Below, piece by piece: positions 25,705 through 33,056 of a stretch of DNA of 64,000 nt. Both the position numbers and the translations under genes were made by a program. Origin of the DNA: JAFGJQ01 sp964495075 (GTDB lineage Bacteria > Planctomycetota > Phycisphaerae > UBA1845). The notes beneath the pieces are model-generated. The model was not told the DNA's origin. It saw only the letters and a program-made list of their open reading frames with translations, and made no database searches. Location: positions 62,001 to 126,000 of the forward strand of contig CAZBUJ010000001.1 of the NCBI GenBank assembly GCA_964495075.1. Direction: 5' to 3'. Numbering within the stretch: position 1 is the stretch's first letter; each line of letters starts with the position of its first letter.

Positions 25705-26276
25705 CGAAGCGACATATCCATTACGAAGCGGCGTTCGAGGACTATCTGCGCTCGCAGGGCATTCCCTACATCCCCGTGGACGAGCAAAGGAAGGTGATCT
25801 TCGCGGGGGCCCGGGTCAAATCGTTCGATTTCCTGGTGTACCGCGACGGCGGGGAAAAGTGGATCGTCGACGTCAAGGGGCGCAAGTACCCGTACGTCAC
25901 CGAAGCGAACCGACGCTACTGGGAGAACTGGGTCACCCGTGATGATCTGGCGGGGCTGGCCAGTTGGCAGGAGGCGTTCGGCGCGGGTTTCCTGGCCGTC
26001 TTTGTGTTCGCCTATTGGTTGACCGATGACGATCTGCTCCGCCGGCCGACCCCGCACGTTCACCCCTACGGCGATCAGCGTTACGCGTTCCTTTGCATCA
26101 CGCTGGACGCGTACCGGAGTCAGTGCCGGCCCCGATCGGACAAATGGGATACGGTAACCCTGCCCACCGCGGTATTCCGGGCGTTGGCCACGCCCATTCA
26201 GCAGGGGGGCGGTTTACGCCGGCTTGACCCGACCTATAATAGTCTGGACGAAGCCGAGTGCCGGACACCCTTTTGA
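25701..26276 (+). CDS. PD-(D/E)xK nuclease-like protein of unknown role
   Basis: A 191-residue protein starting MTKRHIHYEAAFEDYLRSQG. The core FDFLVYRDGGEKWIVDVKGR has Asp43, then Asp57 and Lys59 in D-V-K, with a conserved Glu in the first helix. This is the pattern of restriction-endonuclease-like (PD-D/ExK) folds. The middle holds aromatic helices (YWENWVTRDDLAGLASWQEA). The start shares ATGA with the upstream small gene, so translation is coupled. Small exported proteins follow on both sides, an odd setting for a cytoplasmic nuclease. A substrate cannot be given; DNA binding is an inference from the fold only. Confidence 0.6.
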   Translation: MTKRHIHYEAAFEDYLRSQGIPYIPVDEQRKVIFAGARVKSFDFLVYRDGGEKWIVDVKGRKYPYVTEANRRYWENWVTRDDLAGLASWQEAFGAGFLAVFVFAYWLTDDDLLRRPTPHVHPYGDQRYAFLCITLDAYRSQCRPRSDKWDTVTLPTAVFRALATPIQQGGGLRRLDPTYNSLDEAECRTPF

Positions 26277-26363
26277 CGGCGCACTGGGGTCGTCGGGTTC
26301 ATTCGGAGTTGCATGGTGCGGAGTTGTATGGCGGTGACTCGCACCGCCGACTCACGACAGGGG

Positions 26364-26591
26364 ATGGTTACGGTGAGATCGAGCCAACGTATCAGAACGA
26401 GCACGTGGTGGCCGGGATTGCTGGCCGTGTTGTATGCGTGGAGCTGGGTGCCTTGCGCGATTGCGCAGGAAGCCACCAAAGGCCCGGCCCACCCGAGCAA
26501 GCCGGTCTTCCCGTGGATCGCCGCCCTTGTCTTCGCAGGCCTGTGCTGCGCCGTCGCATTCAAGAACCCGCGACGTTCGCACATGGATTGA
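26364..26591 (+). CDS. small exported membrane protein
   Basis: A 75-residue protein. Residues 1-35 are a signal peptide (WWPGLLAVLYAWSWVPCAIA, cut near IAQ-EA). A short polar segment (EATKGPAHPSKP) is followed by one transmembrane helix (PWIAALVFAGLCCAVAF) and a basic end KNPRRSHMD. ATG 26364, after GGGG, is preferred to an upstream ATG at 26313. It belongs to the rightward series 25441-27317 of short genes. Family unknown. Confidence 0.55.
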   Translation: MVTVRSSQRIRTSTWWPGLLAVLYAWSWVPCAIAQEATKGPAHPSKPVFPWIAALVFAGLCCAVAFKNPRRSHMD

Positions 26592-26637
26592 GTCCTTCCG
26601 GTCCGGTGGGTCCGAATTGGCAATTAGGAGAACGACC

Positions 26638-26922
26638 GTGCTGACAAAACGCTCCATCATCGTGGCGTTGGCTGGATTGAACCTGTTCCTGCTGGCCGCA
26701 CTGGTCCTGCAGGCGGCGCCGCCGCCGGCGGCCATGGCCCAGTCGGCGGGCCGTCCGGGTGACTTCATGATCACCACGTGCAAGTACACCGATCAGTACA
26801 ACGCGATGTACATCATTGACAATCCGGGCCGGTTGCTGCACTGCTTTGCCCCGGCCGGGAAATCGGGCGGCCAGTTTGTCCACGCCCAGACCCGCAGCCT
26901 GGTGAACGATTTCCGCAGGTAG
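26638..26922 (+). CDS. small exported protein, paralog of the next gene
   Basis: A 94-residue protein that starts at GTG 26638, with GGAG seven bases upstream. A signal-anchor helix (IIVALAGLNLFLLAALVLQA) is followed by Pro/Ala and then AQSAGRPGDFMITTCKYTDQ. The last part (YNAMYIIDNPGRLLHCFA) matches in pattern the next gene's GDYVMAVGAIDTRTQVLMVI, so the two look like diverged paralogs of one fold after the signal peptide. Function unknown; the pattern suggests a short beta-strand domain outside the membrane. Confidence 0.6.
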   Translation: MLTKRSIIVALAGLNLFLLAALVLQAAPPPAAMAQSAGRPGDFMITTCKYTDQYNAMYIIDNPGRLLHCFAPAGKSGGQFVHAQTRSLVNDFRR

Positions 26923-26972
26923 ACCGCGTATCGTTGTGACCATCCGACTGGCTTGCCGTAAAGGAGCCGGAT

Positions 26973-27317
26973 ATGAGCTCGAAAGATCTCGCGATTGGCG
27001 TTCTCAGCACGACGGCCGTGATTCTCTTCGTGGGCCTGATCATCCTGTACAGTTTGTCCGATGCCGCCTTCGCCCAGACTTCCGGGCCTGGGGGTGGTGT
27101 CGGTGTCGAGACGGGCGACTACGTGATGGCCGTCGGTGCGATCGACACGCGGACCCAGGTGCTGATGGTGATCGACACCGCGGTGAACGGCATGAACGTG
27201 TACGGGTTCGACTTCAAGAGCGGGGCGGTCGGCATCACCCAGCAGATCGACCTCGGTCAACTCCGCGCGCAAGCGCAACAGATGAACCCCGCCACCGGCG
27301 GCGGCCGGCGCCGCTAG
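26973..27317 (+). CDS. small exported protein, paralog of the previous gene
   Basis: A 114-residue protein with an N-terminal helix (VLSTTAVILFVGLIILYSL), a cleavage site near FAQ-TS, a Gly-rich linker, the strand-rich ETGDYVMAVGAIDTRTQVLM, then VYGFDFKSGAVGITQQIDLG and a Gly/Arg-rich end. AAAGGAG lies nine bases upstream of the ATG. It is the last gene of the small-protein series; a long intergenic region follows. Confidence 0.6.
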   Translation: MSSKDLAIGVLSTTAVILFVGLIILYSLSDAAFAQTSGPGGGVGVETGDYVMAVGAIDTRTQVLMVIDTAVNGMNVYGFDFKSGAVGITQQIDLGQLRAQAQQMNPATGGGRRR

Positions 27318-27395
27318 CGCCCGCCGCCAACCGGCCCCGCGATTCCGAGGAACGCCGTCAGGGCCTGCGAGTGCCGTCGTAGCCCGCGAGGGCTA

Positions 27396-27734
27396 TCACA
27401 GCCGGTGGTCGACCGGCTCCCTTTCCAACGCCAGGACACCATCAGTTGGGCCGGAGCCCCGGCTGACCGATCGTTGGTGTTCGCTGCCGGGATTGGCAGT
27501 GAAACGGGCGTGGTAGTATCGTAGTTTTCCGGCCCGCCACTCTTTGATCGCCTCTTTGATCGCGGCCCGGCGACCCGGGCCGTCCGTCTCCCCGCCGTAC
27601 CGTCGTAGAGCGGCTTCGACGCGAATGCCCGGAACCGTGGTTGGTGGCCGATTCAGCGGCTCCGCGCCTTCATGAAGCCCGCGGTGCTCCCTTCGCCGAC
27701 TCGGGCGCGATGAGCGATTCTCCGCCCGCGATCA
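27396..27734 (-). pseudogene. possible coding remnant without a start codon
   Basis: Read leftwards, this frame is open for about 110 codons from a TGA near 27735 to a TGA at 27396-27398, with no ATG, GTG or TTG. The translation contains VEAALRRYGG, AAIKEAIKEWRAGKLRYYHA and RFTANPGSEHQRS, which have the composition of a real protein rather than of shadow sequence. It could be the tail of a lost gene. No family was recognised, and chance is not excluded. Confidence 0.25.
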
Positions 27735-27746
27735 CGGCACCGGCAC

Positions 27747-27775
27747 TTGCCCGTCGGATTATCATAGTATATAAT
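27747..27775 (+). promoter_or_regulatory. promoter of the winged-helix regulator
   Basis: TTGCCC (27747-27752), a 17-base spacer and a perfect TATAAT (27770-27775), in an AT-rich patch unlike its surroundings. The tandem AATAACAG units at 27781-27796 overlap the expected transcription start and could be an operator. Confidence 0.7.
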
Positions 27776-27834
27776 AATGTAATAACAGAATAACAGCGCA
27801 CGTTATCTTGACGCGTGCGGCAGGAGGAGCGAGC

Positions 27835-28704
27835 ATGAATCGAGCAATGACGACCCGGACGGGGCGGATCGGGAAGCGTGGGGCGGTGGCGACGACGACG
27901 GGGGATTCGCGGTCGGCCGCCGGCAAACGCCGGGCGGCAGCCGGCGAGCCCTCGGCGGGGAAACGGCGGACGCGAAGCCGGCACACGACGTGGACACGAA
28001 CCGGCTCGCCCACGCGGACGCCAAGGAAGCAGGGGAGGGCGACCGCCGGACGACGGGACGCGGCCCGGAGGTCGACGAAAACCGCCGCGGCGCGACGTCG
28101 CGGGAACGCGACGCGCAGGCGCGCAAGTCGCGAGGATGTGAACCGCGGACACGTGGAGCGCCGCGGGGCGCATCGCGTGGATACGGCTGCCAGGGCTCTC
28201 GCGAAATGGATGCCCGCCCTGCGGAAGCAGGGCGGCAGGGGGGTCGGGGCCGTGCTCGCCGTGGTCGAAGGGGGCGGCCGCAGGTGGGACGTGTCCAGCG
28301 TGGTCTGTGACCATACTACGCCGTTAGCCGGTCGCGGGGCAGGCAAGAACAACGAAGACGGCCCGGAGATGGCCGGCAGCAGGGCGGCCAGGACGCTCGC
28401 CGCCAAAGTCCGGCCGGCTGAACTGGCGGCGCTGCTCGCCGCCATGAGCAGCGTGCACCGACTGCGCATCCTGCTCAAACTGCTCGAAGGGGCGGCCACC
28501 TACCGCACCCTCCAAAAAGTCACTGGCCTCAAGGCCGGGCCGCTGTATCATCACATCGCCAACCTGCGATTGGCCTCGCTGGTTGGCCCGAAACAGCGGG
28601 ATCTGTACGAGCTGACCCGGGCCGGCCGCGACGTATTGATGGGCACGCTGATGCTCGGGCCCCTGAGCCGCGATCGGCGTAGACGACCGGCGAACTACCA
28701 ATGA
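27835..28704 (+). CDS. winged-helix (ArsR-like) protein with a long basic N-terminal tail
   Basis: A 289-residue protein. Residues 195-270 are an ArsR-type winged helix: AELAALLAAMSSVHRLRILL, then LLEGAATYRTLQKVTGLKAG, PLYHHIANLRLASLV and LYELTRAGRDVLM. Residues 1-180 are low-complexity and rich in Arg, Ala, Thr and Gly, resembling histone-like or nucleoid tails. AGGAGGAG lies just before ATG 27835, and a strong promoter precedes it, so the long form is supported. No metal-binding cysteines are visible. Its stop shares ATGA with the next gene, so it is coupled to the queuosine-mannosyltransferase homolog and may regulate that unit. A frame error in the tail cannot be excluded. Confidence 0.7.
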   Translation: MNRAMTTRTGRIGKRGAVATTTGDSRSAAGKRRAAAGEPSAGKRRTRSRHTTWTRTGSPTRTPRKQGRATAGRRDAARRSTKTAAARRRGNATRRRASREDVNRGHVERRGAHRVDTAARALAKWMPALRKQGGRGVGAVLAVVEGGGRRWDVSSVVCDHTTPLAGRGAGKNNEDGPEMAGSRAARTLAAKVRPAELAALLAAMSSVHRLRILLKLLEGAATYRTLQKVTGLKAGPLYHHIANLRLASLVGPKQRDLYELTRAGRDVLMGTLMLGPLSRDRRRRPANYQ

Positions 28705-29945
28705 TCGCCGACATGACGCCGCGCCCACGGGCCCGTTCCATCGGCTACCATGACCACGCAGACCGAGCAAGCACGTTGAACTCCGAGACGGCCAATCGCA
28801 GTCCTCGCCGGCGCGTCCTTGTGCTGGAGCCGTACTACGGCGGGTCGCACCGCGTATTCGTGAACACGCTCCAAAAACACAGCCGGCATGCCTACGAGAT
28901 CATCACGCTGCCCGCCCGCAAGTGGAAATGGCGGATGCGCGGGGCGGCCATGTCGTTCGCTGACCAACTGGCAAGGCGACCACCCGACGGCGACCTCATC
29001 CTCACCAGCGACATGCTCAGTGTCACCGACCTGCGGGCGCTGCTGCCGCGTACCTGGGAGGGCGTCCCCATCGCGTGCTACTTCCACGAGAACCAGTTGA
29101 CCTACCCCCTGTCCGAATTCGACCGGCGGGACTACCAGTTCGGCTTCACCAACATCACTTCGGCCCTGGCCGCCGACGCGCTGTGGTTCAATTCGCAGGC
29201 CCATCTCGATGCTTTCATCGAAGCGGCCGGAGAGCTGCTGGCCCGCATGCCCGACCACGTGCCGACCGCCCTGCCGGAACGCATCGCCGAAAGGGCGGTT
29301 GTGCTCTGGCCGCCGGTGGCCGGACCACCCGCCGCATTCCGCCGCGACCCCGCCGCGACTCGCGAGCAGCAACGCGCCGATGGCCCTCTCCGCATCCTCT
29401 GGTGCCACCGCTGGGAATACGACAAGAACCCGGAAGACTTCTTCGGCACTCTCCTCCGGCTCGCGGATGCAGGCCATGACTTCCAACTCATCCTCGTCGG
29501 GGAATCCTTCCGCGAGGTTCCGCCCGTCTTTGCCGGTTCTTGGAAACGGCTGTCGGACCGCATCGTCCACGCCGGATTCGTGCCGGACCGGAACGTCTAC
29601 TGGCAGCGGGTGGCCTTCGCCGACGCGGTGGCCAGCACGGCTATCCAGGAGAACTTCGGCATCGCGGTGGTCGAAGCCATGTTGGCCGGCTGCTGGCCAG
29701 TGTTTCCCAACCGACTTTCCTACCCGGAAATCCTGCCCCCCGAATTCCGAACCACGTGTCTGTACGACTCCGTCGACGAGCTCCATGACAAGCTGCTTGC
29801 CCTGCTCGGAAGCGGTGTCGATCCGACCGAAGGGGCCCGACTTGTGGATCAGGTTCGGGCCCTCCACGCCGTGGATCAGCGGACAGCCGCAATTGACGAG
29901 GCCATCGACGCGGCAGCCTCCGCCAGGCGCTTGAGCCAATCGTAA
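28701..29945 (+). CDS. tRNA-queuosine alpha-mannosyltransferase-like glycosyltransferase
   Basis: A 414-residue GT-B glycosyltransferase that matches the QTMAN/GTDC1 (former DUF3524) family. The N-terminal domain has EPYYGGSHRVFVNTL (43-57), LPARKWKWRMRGAA (70-83), the diagnostic HENQ in CYFHENQLTYP (126-136) and FGFTNITSALAADALWFNSQ. The C-terminal GT4-type domain has WCHRWEYDKNPEDF (234-247), LVGESF, HAGFV and the E-x7-E pair Glu317/Glu325 in ENFGIAVVEAM. In animals the homolog attaches mannose to queuosine of tRNA-Asp. In this bacterium the substrate is inferred only. The start ATG overlaps the regulator's stop; ATG 28713 is an alternative, since the first 35 residues are not conserved. 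Confidence 0.85.
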   Translation: MIADMTPRPRARSIGYHDHADRASTLNSETANRSPRRRVLVLEPYYGGSHRVFVNTLQKHSRHAYEIITLPARKWKWRMRGAAMSFADQLARRPPDGDLILTSDMLSVTDLRALLPRTWEGVPIACYFHENQLTYPLSEFDRRDYQFGFTNITSALAADALWFNSQAHLDAFIEAAGELLARMPDHVPTALPERIAERAVVLWPPVAGPPAAFRRDPAATREQQRADGPLRILWCHRWEYDKNPEDFFGTLLRLADAGHDFQLILVGESFREVPPVFAGSWKRLSDRIVHAGFVPDRNVYWQRVAFADAVASTAIQENFGIAVVEAMLAGCWPVFPNRLSYPEILPPEFRTTCLYDSVDELHDKLLALLGSGVDPTEGARLVDQVRALHAVDQRTAAIDEAIDAAASARRLSQS

Positions 29946-29994
29946 ACCCAAAAGCGGTCTGACGGACTTCACCACGCTCAGCGCGACGGGCGGC

Positions 29995-30013
29995 GAGCGA
30001 CCTTCGGTCGCTC
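29995..30013 (+). terminator. hairpin after the glycosyltransferase gene
   Basis: GAGCGACC pairs with GGTCGCTC around TTC, an 8-bp stem 50 bases after the stop. There is no T-run, so it may be a factor-dependent stop or an RNA-stabilising end. Confidence 0.4.
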
Positions 30014-30092
30014 CGGAAGGGTCCGGTCGGGGCGTCCACAGGGGTCGAAACCCGCCTGGCGGCCCGGAAACCGCCCCGATCCCTAAGGTCCG

Positions 30093-30106
30093 ATAATATA
30101 TATTAT
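30093..30106. promoter_or_regulatory. perfect AT palindrome
   Basis: ATAATATATATTAT is a perfect 14-bp palindrome in G+C-rich DNA. It could be a -10 region in either direction or an operator; no matching -35 box was found. Confidence 0.35.
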
Positions 30107-30332
30107 GTTGCATTCGGCCGGCAGGGCGGACGCGGGCCCGCCCCGGCGCCCGCCGCGGCCGCGTGCACGTTCGTCGCAACGTGCTGGCCACGCAACATGC
30201 GTGCCACCGTTCGAAACGCATGCGGCACCGTCGGCGTCGACCGCCGAGACTCACCCTTCACCAGGCATACATCCAAGGGCGGAGCGGGATTCGGTCCGCT
30301 CCGCCCGTTCACGTCCGCCTCTCTCCACTCGA

Positions 30333-30476
30333 TTACTTCTTTACCGGCGGGACCGGCGGCGCCGGCTTGGTTGATCCCGGCTTCCCGGCGGGGGTCGGTG
30401 CCGGCGTCGCGGGCTTTGACGGTGGAGTCGGGTTTCGAGGCTTCTGTGGATTTCCCTTGTCGGGCTTCGTGGTCAT
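30333..30476 (-). CDS. 47-residue Pro/Lys-rich peptide
   Basis: A short gene read leftwards from ATG 30476 with GAGGAG eight bases upstream. The protein begins MTTKPDKGNPQKPRNPTPPS and ends PAPPVPPVKK. It is made almost only of Pro, Lys, Ala, Gly, Thr and Asn, has no signal peptide and is probably disordered and basic. It lies downstream of the FAS1 gene on the same strand, 217 bases away. No family is known to me. The strong ribosome site and clean start/stop support it. Confidence 0.55.
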   Translation of the reverse strand: MTTKPDKGNPQKPRNPTPPSKPATPAPTPAGKPGSTKPAPPVPPVKK

Positions 30477-30564
30477 TTGTGATTCTCCTCATGCGGCGGG
30501 TGGACCCGCCGCTAAACGAACTGATCCCCGCGCTCCACCCGGCGCGGCCTCTCTGATCTGCTAA

Positions 30565-30580
30565 CGCCTGTCGACAGGCG
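30565..30580. promoter_or_regulatory. 16-bp perfect palindrome upstream of the Pro-rich peptide
   Basis: CGCCTGTCGACAGGCG is fully self-complementary. It lies 89 bases before the peptide start and 114 bases after the FAS1 stop. It could be a repressor site or part of an RNA hairpin ending FAS1 transcripts (no T-run). Confidence 0.4.
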
Positions 30581-30693
30581 GAGGAGCGCCCGCGGTGGGC
30601 GCCACCTCCGCCCTGCACGTCTCCGTGTGTAACGAACGGCCGACGAGCTATCCCCCCAAGACCTCCAGTCAAAGGCGAATCGCCGCTGGGTCA

Positions 30694-31242
30694 CTACGCG
30701 CGCTGCGCCTGCTCCTCCGGCTCCTCGACGGGTACCAGCACCGCGTCGATCTGGTGAATCAGCCCGTTGCTCGCCTCCGTGTCGGCTTTCGTGACCTTCG
30801 CCACGTCGATCATCACCACGTCGTTCTTGACGGTGATTTTCAACTCCTCGCCGGCCAGGGTCTTCACAAGTTTCATCGCCTTGAGGTCAGCCGCGTTCTT
30901 CCGGCCGTCCAGGACGTGGTTCTTGAGCACGCGCTGGAGTTCCGCCTTGTTCTCCGGTTTCTGTAGTTCGTCCAGCTTCTTGCCCAGCTTCTTGAACGCC
31001 CCGTCCGTGGGGGCGAAGACCGTGTACGGGCCTTTGCCCTTCAGCGTGTCGACCAGCCCGGCCGCGTCCAGCAGCTTGCAGAACGTCTTCAAGTCGCCGG
31101 CGTCCTTGGCGACTTCGACAACGTCCTTCGGTTTCGGCGGGTCGGGTTTTTTCTCCTGTGCCAGGCTCAGTCCTGTCCAGCCCGCCAGCACGACAATCGT
31201 GGCCACAGGCAGCCACCGCCGCACCAGAGAGTTCGTGAACAT
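30694..31242 (-). CDS. exported fasciclin (FAS1) domain protein
   Basis: A 182-residue protein. Residues 1-28 are a signal peptide (LPVATIVVLAGWTGLSLAQ). A Lys/Pro linker leads into one FAS1 domain: DLKTFCKLLDAAGLVDTLKG, the H1 motif YTVFAPTDGAFKKL, NHVLDG, and the H2 region SNGLIHQIDAVLVP, ending in an acidic tail. FAS1 domains mediate adhesion or matrix binding. ATG 31242, nine bases after GGAG, is preferred to the upstream TTG at 31257. No partner gene is adjacent. Confidence 0.88.
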   Translation of the reverse strand: MFTNSLVRRWLPVATIVVLAGWTGLSLAQEKKPDPPKPKDVVEVAKDAGDLKTFCKLLDAAGLVDTLKGKGPYTVFAPTDGAFKKLGKKLDELQKPENKAELQRVLKNHVLDGRKNAADLKAMKLVKTLAGEELKITVKNDVVMIDVAKVTKADTEASNGLIHQIDAVLVPVEEPEEQAQRA

Positions 31243-31851
31243 CTTCTCGATCTCCAAACCAGTATCGCCTTCCGCTTGGACCGTTTCGGCGACCGCCCAC
31301 CATGGACGGCACGCATGTCCGATTCGCGGCGGCGTTCACTGCTCCATCGCCCTGCCAAGGCGAACCGTGTCGCTGCGAACGTTGTGCCTCGCCCGCGAGA
31401 TCGCCGGCCGCGTCCACCGGCGGCGTCGGGCTGACGGTGATAACCTCATGTCGATGCCGGCTTTGCAGTGAAGCCGGCGTGTCCTTTCCACCTTCCGCGC
31501 ACGAGTTCGGCCCGAATGCATCCGTTTGCCCGGGGAACGACGCGACGCGTCGGCCGTGCGGGGCAAGTGCACCCTATCTGTTGTTGGAACAACGAATAAG
31601 GATCAACGTTGCGCTGCAACCGATCCCAGGGGAGAATAGTCGGGAGGGGTGTGAACAGCAGCCGGGTCTACGCTCCACGGGCAGACACCCACCGCTCCTC
31701 TGATTGTGCAAGTATACACCACGTTTTCGACGAAGCTGCAAGATGAGAACTTTTTTTTGTACTCGCCTGACGCACCGCCCGAGCCGTGCCGCGGACCGGC
31801 ACTTGACCACCGGGCGGCGGGGTATAATACAGCATCGAGGCGCGGAAAACG
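31243..31851. other. intergenic region upstream of FAS1 and a possible small gene
   Basis: It should hold the leftward FAS1 promoter (none convincing seen) and the rightward promoter at 31803-31828. A run of eight T at about 31753-31760 has no hairpin beside it. No gene was recognised. Confidence 0.4.
31803..31828 (+). promoter_or_regulatory. candidate promoter before 31852
   Basis: TTGACC (31803-31808) and a perfect TATAAT (31823-31828), but the spacer is only 14 bases, shorter than usual. It supports transcription to the right towards 31852. Confidence 0.5.
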
Positions 31852-32196
31852 ATGGTCCGTCGTTACTCATGCTATGCCCGGCTCTTGGCGCTCGTGTCGG
31901 CGCTCCCATGGGCGACGCTCTTGATCGACCGGCGCGCGGTGGCCGATGCGCCGGTGGGAACCACGCCAGGAATCCTGACGGCATGCGATAACCCCGCCGT
32001 CATCACCGCCGTTTCCGACGATCGCAAGCCGACGGCGAAGCGGGGATTTCTGGGGTGGGATGGAACGGCGGCACCGGTCGCCCTGCGGACGCCTCTTATC
32101 CCGGCGAGATCGGCCTCTCCGGCGGGTTTGGACCCGCGTCAGATCGCGCACCCGAATCATTCGAGCTGTGCGTTCCTCTGCAGGTTCCTGATCTAA
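31852..32196 (+). CDS. hypothetical exported protein, weak candidate
   Basis: A 114-codon frame that opens MVRRYSCYARLLALVSALPW and continues ATLLIDRRAVADAP, which looks like a signal peptide. The rest has no recognised motif and becomes Pro/Ser-rich. A TATAAT lies 24 bases upstream of the ATG, but there is no ribosome site. It may be a short exported protein or a chance frame downstream of a real promoter for the TPR gene. Confidence 0.3.
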   Translation: MVRRYSCYARLLALVSALPWATLLIDRRAVADAPVGTTPGILTACDNPAVITAVSDDRKPTAKRGFLGWDGTAAPVALRTPLIPARSASPAGLDPRQIAHPNHSSCAFLCRFLI

Positions 32197-32354
32197 TCAG
32201 ACCGTTGCACGCATCCCTGCTCCGCAACCGGTATCGTTGTGTTTGGAGTTTGAGGCCGGTGCATTGCACCGGTGTTCGAGACTGGCCATGCGCCGCTCGC
32301 TTGCCTGGGGATACGCCTCGTGGCGGCGACGGGCGCGAAGGGAGTGCATGTACT

Positions 32355-32840
32355 ATGCACCGAAACTATGAGAGGGGCACCAACGTGCTGGCTTTGGTTC
32401 AGAAATTGCTCGACGAAGGCAAGCCGAAGGAAGCAGTCGCCCTTATCAGGAAGGATGAATCCGGCGCCCCGGAACTGAGTAACGCGTACGGCGTCGCGCT
32501 CATGCGGTCCGGTGAAGCGGCCAAGGCACTCGAGGTCTACCGCGGTTTGTGCATGTACAAGGGCGGCCTCTCGCTGAAGCCGAACCTGCCAACGGCGGTC
32601 AAGGCGAACTATGCTACGGCCCTGGCGCTGACGAAAAACGTCGGCGGCTGTGTGGCCCTGTTGCAGGAGTTCAGTCAGGACCAGGATCAGTATGTACGAA
32701 AGCTGCGGGCGGCCGTCGATCGCTGGCGACGCTCACTCGGTTGGTGGAAGCGCCTCGCATTCGATTTGTACGGCGCCGAGCCGGACAAGCCCGTGCCGCT
32801 CGACTTCCAGCCCGGTGAGCTGGTCGTATTCCGGACTTGA
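32355..32840 (+). CDS. TPR-like cytoplasmic protein
   Basis: A 161-residue helical protein. Two or three TPR-like hairpins are visible (ALVQKLLDEGKPKEAVALIR, NAYGVALMRSGEAAKALEVY, ANYATALALTKNVGGCVALL), followed by a Trp/Arg-rich helix (DRWRRSLGWWKRLAFDLYG) and an acidic/hydrophobic end. There is no signal peptide. ATG 32355 is used; GTG 32385 with AGAGGGG seven bases upstream is an equally good start. Function unknown; probably a protein-protein adaptor. Confidence 0.6.
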   Translation: MHRNYERGTNVLALVQKLLDEGKPKEAVALIRKDESGAPELSNAYGVALMRSGEAAKALEVYRGLCMYKGGLSLKPNLPTAVKANYATALALTKNVGGCVALLQEFSQDQDQYVRKLRAAVDRWRRSLGWWKRLAFDLYGAEPDKPVPLDFQPGELVVFRT

Positions 32841-32978
32841 AAACGGGCAGCCGGTTGGTCCCAACGCCGGGATCCTGATCCGTCGCGATTCAGCGCGGCT
32901 GTAACCGCATTGCGCACCCGTGCGGGTGGGCATGGTGGCAAAGCGGCACGCCCCGTCCGCGCCTCGCGGGCGGACGGC

Positions 32979-33008
32979 TTGGACATTGCGCGAGTCGCAG
33001 TATATTAT
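32979..33008 (+). promoter_or_regulatory. candidate promoter of the ATP-grasp gene
   Basis: TTGGAC (32979-32984), then TATATT at 33001 (16-base spacer) or TATTAT at 33003 (18-base spacer), about 50 bases before the start at 33057. Confidence 0.5.
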
Positions 33009-33056
33009 TCGGTCCGGGCAGTACTGTTTCGGGGATTGCAGGGCGGGGTGTCACGG

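Larger units (their letters stand above)
27318..27834. other. intergenic region, promoter and a possible dead coding remnant
   Basis: The right part holds the AT-rich promoter of the winged-helix gene. The left part reads, on the - strand, an open frame without start codon (next entry). A tandem pair AATAACAG-AATAACAG lies at 27781-27796, just after the -10 box. Confidence 0.5.
29946..30332. other. intergenic region between convergent genes
   Basis: It contains a hairpin at 29995-30013 and an AT palindrome at 30093-30106. Two Pro/Gly-like open frames are shadows. No gene was recognised. Confidence 0.4.
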
